Assembly: GCF_005508865.1 (NCBI RefSeq) | Contig: NZ_SCOM01000001.1 | Span: 992,001-1,056,000 of the forward strand | Reading direction: 5' to 3' | DNA from: Pseudomonas sp. F(2018) | GTDB taxonomy: Bacteria > Pseudomonadota > Gammaproteobacteria > Pseudomonadales > Pseudomonadaceae | DNA length: 64,000 bases | Shown: one piece after another, positions 57,791-64,000 of the stretch | How the letters are laid out: each line of letters starts with the position of its first letter | How positions within the stretch are numbered: the first letter of the stretch is position 1 | Position numbers and translations under genes: made by a program | Notes under the pieces: generated by a model | The model's database searches: none | What the model was told of the DNA's origin: nothing | The model's input: the letters and a program-made list of their open reading frames with translations, nothing else

Positions 57791-58834
57791 TCAGGGTTTT
57801 CCTTGCAGAGCGCTGGCCCAGCTCAGTAGTTCCACTGGCTCGGCCTGGTCCCAGATCCTGCGCCAGAGCACCAGCAGCTGTTCCGGCTCGCCACGGTTGA
57901 ACGGCAGGCGATCCACCACCGGCAGCGGTCGCCAGCGGCCGCCACGGTGCTCGGCGAAGATGAAGCGGAACGGGTGGTAGCCGGTCATGCCCAGGCGCAG
58001 GTCGGTGACGATCAGCTCGTTGCCGATCCGGTCGTAGCGCAGCACGCCGTGGGTGAACCACTGCAGGCGCTGGTGCTGCGGCGAATTCTCCAGCAGCTCG
58101 GCCAGCTGCGCGCCACGGGGGATGCGTTCGAGCCGGGGCGGACGGTCGTCGAACCAGCTCACCAGCGCCTCGTGGTAGTCGCTGCCATCGACCACGGTGA
58201 CCCGCCACAACAGGCTGTTGAACGGGGTGGGCGTGCTGAAGAGCACGTCGGCCTGGATGCCGCGTTCGGCCAGCACGTCCTGCACGCGCTGCTCGGCCAT
58301 CCATTTGCCGGCCAGGGTGCTGGCCAGGTAGACGCTGGACAGGCCCAGCGCGGTGATCGCCAGCCACTGCGGTTTGTCACGCAGGCCACGCACCAGGCCG
58401 ACGATCACCGCCACCAGCAGCGGCACGGTGTACAGCGGGTCGATGATGAACACCGAGGACCAGGCCACGGGCGGTGTCTGCAGTGGCCAGAACAGCTGGG
58501 TGCCATAGCTGGTGAAGGCGTCCAGCAATGGATGGGTGATCAGCGCCAGCCAGATGGCGAGGAACAGCCGGCGCGTCGAATAGGCCGGGTTGGGCCTGAG
58601 CCAGCGGGCGAGGGCGGTGAACAGCACGGCGAGGATGCTCAGCACCAGCAGCGAGTGGCTGAAGCCGCGGTGGTAGGTCATGTCGGCCACGGCGTCGCCG
58701 TAGTCGATGATCACGTCGAGGTCGGGCAGGGTGCCGAGCATGGCGCCGTAGAGCAGGGCGCGCCGGCCCTGCCAGCGGCCGAGCAGGGCGCCCTGGATGC
58801 TGGCGCCGAGTACCGCCTGGGTGATCGAGTCCAT
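57791..58834 (-). CDS. Membrane-bound metal-dependent hydrolase (YdjM/DUF457-like)
   Basis: 347-aa integral membrane protein. The His-rich cores [15 protein letters not shown] and [19 protein letters not shown], together with [10 protein letters not shown] near the N-terminus, are the putative metal ligands of the YdjM/YfhP hydrolase family. Four to five membrane helices in the N-terminal half precede a soluble C-terminal domain. Natural substrate unknown; some relatives are SOS-regulated, but no LexA box was seen here. Confidence 0.88.
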   Translation of the reverse strand: MDSITQAVLGASIQGALLGRWQGRRALLYGAMLGTLPDLDVIIDYGDAVADMTYHRGFSHSLLVLSILAVLFTALARWLRPNPAYSTRRLFLAIWLALITHPLLDAFTSYGTQLFWPLQTPPVAWSSVFIIDPLYTVPLLVAVIVGLVRGLRDKPQWLAITALGLSSVYLASTLAGKWMAEQRVQDVLAERGIQADVLFSTPTPFNSLLWRVTVVDGSDYHEALVSWFDDRPPRLERIPRGAQLAELLENSPQHQRLQWFTHGVLRYDRIGNELIVTDLRLGMTGYHPFRFIFAEHRGGRWRPLPVVDRLPFNRGEPEQLLVLWRRIWDQAEPVELLSWASALQGKP

Positions 58835-58971
58835 GAGCCTTCTCGCAAGGAAAACCAGGCGGCTAACTTAGCGCCGGGCGCGGCGGGCGGCAGCCGGGAA
58901 ATTCCGACGAAAGATTTCAACTGCAGGCGGGGTTACAGTGTCGGTATTGCAAAGCCCCCAGGAGCCTTCCC

Positions 58972-60791
<1,820 letters not shown>

Positions 60792-60795
<4 letters not shown>

Positions 60796-61505
60796 GCCTG
60801 GCCTCGCTGCAGATGCCGCTCGGCGTGCCGGGCTACCAGTACGAGACGCCGGCGCTGATGGCCGAGGCCCTGGCCGAGCAGGTGGCCGAAGGTCTGCGTG
60901 GGGCGGTGCAGGAGCGCGGCCGGGCGCTGCTGGTGGTCTCCGGTGGGCGCAGCCCCGTGGCATTCTACGAATGCCTGGCGCGCCTGGAGCTGCCCTGGAG
61001 CAAGGTCCAGGTGAGCCTGGCCGACGAGCGCTGGGTGCCGCCCAGCCATGCCGACAGCAACGAGGCGCTGGTACGTCGCCATCTGCTGCAGGGGCCGGCG
61101 GCCCAGGCGACCATGCTCGGCCTGTATCACCCGGCGCAGAGCCTGGACGAGGCCGCGCGCCTGGCCGAGCAATCCGTGGCCGGGCTGCCGCCTATCGATG
61201 TGCTGGTGCTGGGCATGGGTGACGACGGCCACACCGCGTCGCTGTTTCCCGCTAGCCCCAACCTGGCGCAGGCGCTGCGTGACGATTGCCCGCGCCGGCT
61301 GCTGGCGATGCACGCACCCGCCGCGCCACACGAGCGCCTCAGTCTGACCCTGCCAGCGCTGACTGGCGCACATCTGCAGCTGTTGGCCATTCAGGGGTCG
61401 ACCAAGCTGGCCGTGCTGACTCGTGCCCTGCAGCCGGGGCCGCTCGAGGAGCTGCCGATTCGCGCGCTGCTGCGCCCGCCGTTGCAGATTCACTGGTGCC
61501 CTTAG
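60792..61505 (+). CDS. pgl: 6-phosphogluconolactonase
   Basis: 237-aa enzyme hydrolysing 6-phosphoglucono-1,5-lactone to 6-phosphogluconate, the step just before Edd. Motifs [28 protein letters not shown] and [17 protein letters not shown] are typical. The start is fixed by the ATGA overlap with edd. The stop codon itself lies inside a palindromic repeat (TAGCCCGGATGCAA...). Zwf and eda are not in this window. Confidence 0.94.
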
Positions 61506-61560
61506 CCCGGATGCAACCCGGGGACGCGGGCGACTCCGATCCCGGATTGCATCCGGGCTA
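61503..61560. repeat. TAGCCCGGATGCAA inverted repeat overlapping the pgl stop
   Basis: TAGCCCGGATGCAA and TTGCATCCGGGCTA are exact reverse complements separated by about 30 nt, an intergenic palindrome frequent in pseudomonads. Its first three bases are the pgl stop codon. Confidence 0.85.
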
Positions 61561-61732
61561 CAGGGCTGGCTGGGTATTCCCTCTCCCATAGCCGGGCAGC
61601 TCGTGGATGCAAGCCACGGTGGGTTGACCATTTGGTTGAAATTTTTTTCGTGCCCCTGTCGATCTGCTTCACTGTCGTTCGACCAATGGACAGACCCGCC
61701 ATTGTGGCGGGCGCCAATCAGGGAGAACGACG

Positions 61733-62155
61733 ATGCGTTTCATGGTGATAGTCAAGGCCACTGCCGATTCGGAAGCCGGTGTGATGCCCAGCGAGGAGCT
61801 GCTGGCGGCCATGGGCCAATACAACGAGGAGCTGGTGGCGGCCGGCGTGATGAAGGCCGGCGAGGGCCTGCACCCGAGCAGCAAGGGCGCGCGCGTGCGC
61901 TTCTCCGGCGCCAACCGCAGCGTGATCGACGGCCCGTTCGCCGAGACCAAGGAGCTGATCGCCGGCTTCTGGCTGTGGGAAGTGGCCTCGCTGGCCGAGT
62001 GCATCGAGTGGGTCAAGCGTTGCCCCAACCCGATGCCGGGCGACAGCGAGATCGAGATCCGCCAGATCTTCTCGGCCGAGGACTTCGGCGAGGAATTCAC
62101 CCCGGAGCTGCGTGAACAGGAAGAGCGCCTGCGCGCCCGGATTGCCGCGGAATAA
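61733..62155 (+). CDS. YciI-like DGPF-domain protein
   Basis: 140-aa dimeric ferredoxin-like-fold protein of the DGPF/YCII family, identified by [20 protein letters not shown] and the N-terminal [16 protein letters not shown]. Function unclear; homologues are commonly encoded next to ECF sigma factors (ECF42-type). No sigma factor is adjacent here, so it is either an orphan or its partner is elsewhere. AGGGAGAA precedes the ATG. It precedes the VOC protein by 10 nt. Confidence 0.85.
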   Translation: MRFMVIVKATADSEAGVMPSEELLAAMGQYNEELVAAGVMKAGEGLHPSSKGARVRFSGANRSVIDGPFAETKELIAGFWLWEVASLAECIEWVKRCPNPMPGDSEIEIRQIFSAEDFGEEFTPELREQEERLRARIAAE

Positions 62156-62165
62156 GGAGACCCAG

Positions 62166-62588
62166 ATGAACATCCACGCCTACCTGATTTTCGACGGCCA
62201 GTGCGCCGATGCCTTTCGCTTCTACGCCGAGGTGCTGGGCGGCGAGCTGCTGATCATGCCCTTCGAGGGCAGCCCGGCCTGCGCCGATGTGGCGGCGGAG
62301 CACCGCGACCGCACCATGCACGCCAGCCTCAACCGCGACGGCCAGCTGCTGATGGGCTCAGACACCATGCCCGGCGACGCCCACGACGGTATCAAGGGCT
62401 GCCACATCTCGATCCAGGCCGACGACCTGGCGCATGCCGATCGCCTGTACCGCGCACTGTCGGCCCAGGGCTCGGTGCAGATGGAGCTGCAGAAGACGTT
62501 CTGGGCCGAGGGCTTCGCCATGCTCACCGACCGCTTCGGCGTGCCATGGATGATCAACTTCTCCGGCGATTGCCAGGTGCCGGCCTGA
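62166..62588 (+). CDS. PhnB-like VOC-family protein
   Basis: 140-aa vicinal-oxygen-chelate-fold protein of the PhnB/3-demethylubiquinone-methyltransferase-like group. It has the N-terminal AYLIFDGQCADAFRFYAEVL, the LLMGSDTMPGD turn and the C-terminal TDRFGVPWMINFSGD. No catalytic function can be assigned. AAGGAG at 7-nt spacing marks the start at 62166. It is co-transcribed with the DGPF gene. Confidence 0.87.
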   Translation: MNIHAYLIFDGQCADAFRFYAEVLGGELLIMPFEGSPACADVAAEHRDRTMHASLNRDGQLLMGSDTMPGDAHDGIKGCHISIQADDLAHADRLYRALSAQGSVQMELQKTFWAEGFAMLTDRFGVPWMINFSGDCQVPA

Positions 62589-63036
62589 GTCCAGCCCGTC
62601 GAGCCTCGCCTGCGGCGGGGCTCGAGGCGCCTGCCCCTTGTTCCGTTTTCTTTTGAACCGGTGGGCTGGGCTTCGCCATGCCCTGGATGATCAATTCCGT
62701 GAAGGTCGCTGGACATCAGAGGTTGCATGGTGTCATCGCTGCCGCCCCAGCCATCTGCTGCGTCTACTCAGCAGAAAGCCTTTCGGATGAAAGGTCCTCC
62801 CTGACCGGGTGTCCGGTCTAACCTACCCCCGTGGCACAGCTGTCCGGCTTTTGCCCCTCGTAGCTAGTTCTTTCCTGTTGGCCTCGATGCTTTCTCTGCG
62901 GAAGCTTCGTTTTGTCCGCCGCTGTTCATAGCGTTACGACATGGCCTTTCTTTCGCTTCCACCGTTCGGCTCGGAGGCGCGGCCCCTTGATAGCCGACGT
63001 CCCAGATGGGACAGCCTACCCAGAGAGGCTGAAATC
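62589..63036. other. 448-nt leader without recognised gene
   Basis: No protein-coding frame with family resemblance is present. A GC hairpin (CGAGCCTCGCC/GGCGGGGCTCG, about 62600-62624) follows the VOC gene and may be a weak terminator. The rest is moderate-GC DNA rich in CT runs with a low-complexity TTCTTTC patch. The last 40 nt before the next ATG can form two small hairpins (next entry). Confidence 0.6.
62999..63030 (+). promoter_or_regulatory. Tandem hairpins over the ribosome-binding site of the beta-helix gene
   Basis: GTCCC-AGAT-GGGAC is followed by AGCCT-ACCCAGAG-AGGCT. The second 3' arm overlaps the AGAGAGG ribosome-binding site 8 nt before ATG 63037, so it could limit translation. 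No known riboswitch or thermometer family is recognised. Confidence 0.4.
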
Positions 63037-64000
63037 ATGCGCTTTTCATCGATCCTTATCTCCGTGGCGCTCTACCTGAGTGCTACGGCAGCCCATGCGG
63101 CAGTTTTCATCGTTACCAAGACCACCGACAGCCTGGATGGCGCCTGCGCGGCCGATTGTTCCCTGCGTGAAGCCGTGGTTGCGGCGAATGCGGCGTCGGG
63201 CAAGAGCGTCATCCATCTGCAAGCCGAAACCTACGTGCTGATGCTGCCGGCGGGGCGTGCCTGGGATGGTGAGTCCTTCGACGAGGATGAGAATCTCAAC
63301 GGCGATCTGGATGTTACCGGCACGCTGAAGATCATTGGCCAAGGCAGGGACGTCACCGTGATCAGTGGTTCGCCGGAGGCCTATGACCGGTTGTTCGACG
63401 TGCTGCCAGGGGCGAAGCTGATGCTAGAGAAACTGCGCTTGACCGACGGCCATACCACTTTCTACGGTGGCGCGCTCCAGAATGCCGGGGAGGCGGTGCT
63501 GCGGGACGTCGACGTGTTCGACAACGAAGCTGTCTCGCGAAAGTACCGCGGCTCCGGCGATCGGGGTTTCGGCGGCGGCATCGCCAATTTCAGCAGCCTG
63601 GAAGTCCATGACTCGACGCTGCGTGACAACAACTCCGACGGCCGCGATATCCATGCGTTCATCGGGGGCGGAGGGGCTATCTACAACACCGCGAATCTGA
63701 AGGTGCGTGGCTCGACTATCAGTGGTAATCAAGCGAACTCAAGCATCTTCGTCGACCCCGATCCATGGGGCGTTGGCGGTGCCATCTGGAACGACGGGGG
63801 TACCACCAGCATTGGCGGGAGTACCTTCATTGCCAACGAGTCGCCTGCAGCCGTGATTACCAATTCGAGCGGGCAGATGAAGATATTCAATAGCACCATC
63901 AGCGGTAATCTCAGAACGCAAGCGGCTGTGAACAATGGACTGAATCCTCTGCCCAGGCACGAGCCACCCCCGCGCCAGGCTTTCATGCAGCTGGTGAACG
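63037..64000 (+). CDS. Exported CSLREA-domain beta-helix protein, 3'-truncated by window edge
   Basis: At least 321 residues, open to the last base. An N-terminal signal peptide (MRFSSILISVALYLSATAAHA) precedes the CSLREA domain (FIVTKTTDSLDGACAADCSLREAVVAANA). Repeated strand-turn units follow, for example ITNSSGQMKIFNSTISGN and GGAIYNTANLKVRGSTISGN, which predict a right-handed parallel beta helix. Such proteins are secreted or surface-exposed and often adhesive or polysaccharide-binding. AGAGAGG precedes the ATG. The C-terminal part, with any anchor or autotransporter domain, is missing. Confidence 0.85.
   Translation, partial: MRFSSILISVALYLSATAAHAAVFIVTKTTDSLDGACAADCSLREAVVAANAASGKSVIHLQAETYVLMLPAGRAWDGESFDEDENLNGDLDVTGTLKIIGQGRDVTVISGSPEAYDRLFDVLPGAKLMLEKLRLTDGHTTFYGGALQNAGEAVLRDVDVFDNEAVSRKYRGSGDRGFGGGIANFSSLEVHDSTLRDNNSDGRDIHAFIGGGGAIYNTANLKVRGSTISGNQANSSIFVDPDPWGVGGAIWNDGGTTSIGGSTFIANESPAAVITNSSGQMKIFNSTISGNLRTQAAVNNGLNPLPRHEPPPRQAFMQLVN

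Noticed and set aside
58835..58971. HexR operator upstream of edd
   Set aside because: I found no clear palindromic HexR-type site (TTGT...ACAA) in the gap, so no regulatory site is annotated.
62589..63036. Possible c-di-GMP or other known riboswitch before the beta-helix gene
   Set aside because: The conserved aptamer core sequences of GEMM, fluoride or other familiar classes are not visible; only simple hairpins can be seen.

Overview
The window is GC-rich chromosomal DNA (about 65% G+C on most lines) from a gammaproteobacterium of the genus Pseudomonas in the broad sense. This rests on wbpM followed by a ComEA-type gene, an rmlBACD operon, the three-gene NAGGN osmoprotectant operon, a fused two-domain polyphosphate:AMP phosphotransferase, Entner-Doudoroff genes, and short palindromic intergenic repeats of the pseudomonad kind. 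No rRNA, tRNA, CRISPR array, transposase or prophage gene was found. Two genes run off the window: wbpM at the left edge and a beta-helix (CSLREA) protein at the right edge.

Region by region. (1) 1-7.4 kb is the 3' end of an O-antigen/surface polysaccharide locus: truncated wbpM, a small exported helix-hairpin-helix protein, an overlapping reductase/isomerase pair of the glyoxylate type (GarR/GlxR-like and Hyi-like), then rmlB-rmlA-rmlC-rmlD for dTDP-L-rhamnose. The first ~4 kb is less GC-rich (about 53-58%) than the rest. (2) 7.5-13.7 kb holds a large tubulin/FtsZ-superfamily protein, divergent from a yiaW-yiaV membrane pair, then an MFS permease and small membrane or unknown proteins. (3) 13.7-21.3 kb, all minus strand, holds a hybrid sensor kinase and the NAGGN operon (amidotransferase, synthetase, M42 peptidase). 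(4) 21.4-34.6 kb is mixed housekeeping: mnmC, pap, a DMT permease, a quinone-reductase-like flavoprotein overlapping fumC, DUF2804, DUF2059, BolA, trhO, a DsbA-like protein overlapping an ABC exporter, and a Gly/His-rich exported protein. (5) 34.6-42.6 kb holds a coiled-coil membrane protein, a MocR-type regulator, ccoG, an RTX-type calcium-binding protein without a local secretion system, and a PAS-GGDEF-EAL protein. (6) 42.8-56.1 kb is a neighbourhood for aromatic and branched-chain amino-acid catabolism: hpd, a 51-codon small ORF, hmgA, fahA and maiA, then an Lrp regulator divergent from a fused indolepyruvate ferredoxin oxidoreductase, a leucine-dehydrogenase-type enzyme and an AroP-type permease. 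The two halves are separated by about 2.1 kb of clustered repeats plus an AT-rich orphan ORF with a PD-(D/E)XK nuclease signature. (7) 56.1-64 kb holds a chemoreceptor, a membrane metal-dependent hydrolase, edd overlapping pgl, a DGPF/YciI and a PhnB-like VOC pair, and the start of an exported beta-helix protein behind a 448-nt leader.

How the genes work together. The rml operon and wbpM supply nucleotide sugars for LPS. The NAGGN genes form a self-contained compatible-solute pathway. hpd-hmgA-fahA-maiA takes 4-hydroxyphenylpyruvate to fumarate and acetoacetate, while iorAB, the amino-acid dehydrogenase and the permease handle import, deamination and 2-oxoacid oxidation. edd and pgl catalyse consecutive Entner-Doudoroff steps. 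The items most worth a second look are the tubulin-like protein, the foreign PD-(D/E)XK ORF in its repeat cluster, the small ORF fused into the tyrosine operon, the GarR/Hyi pair in the LPS locus, and the DGPF/VOC pair that lacks its usual sigma factor.
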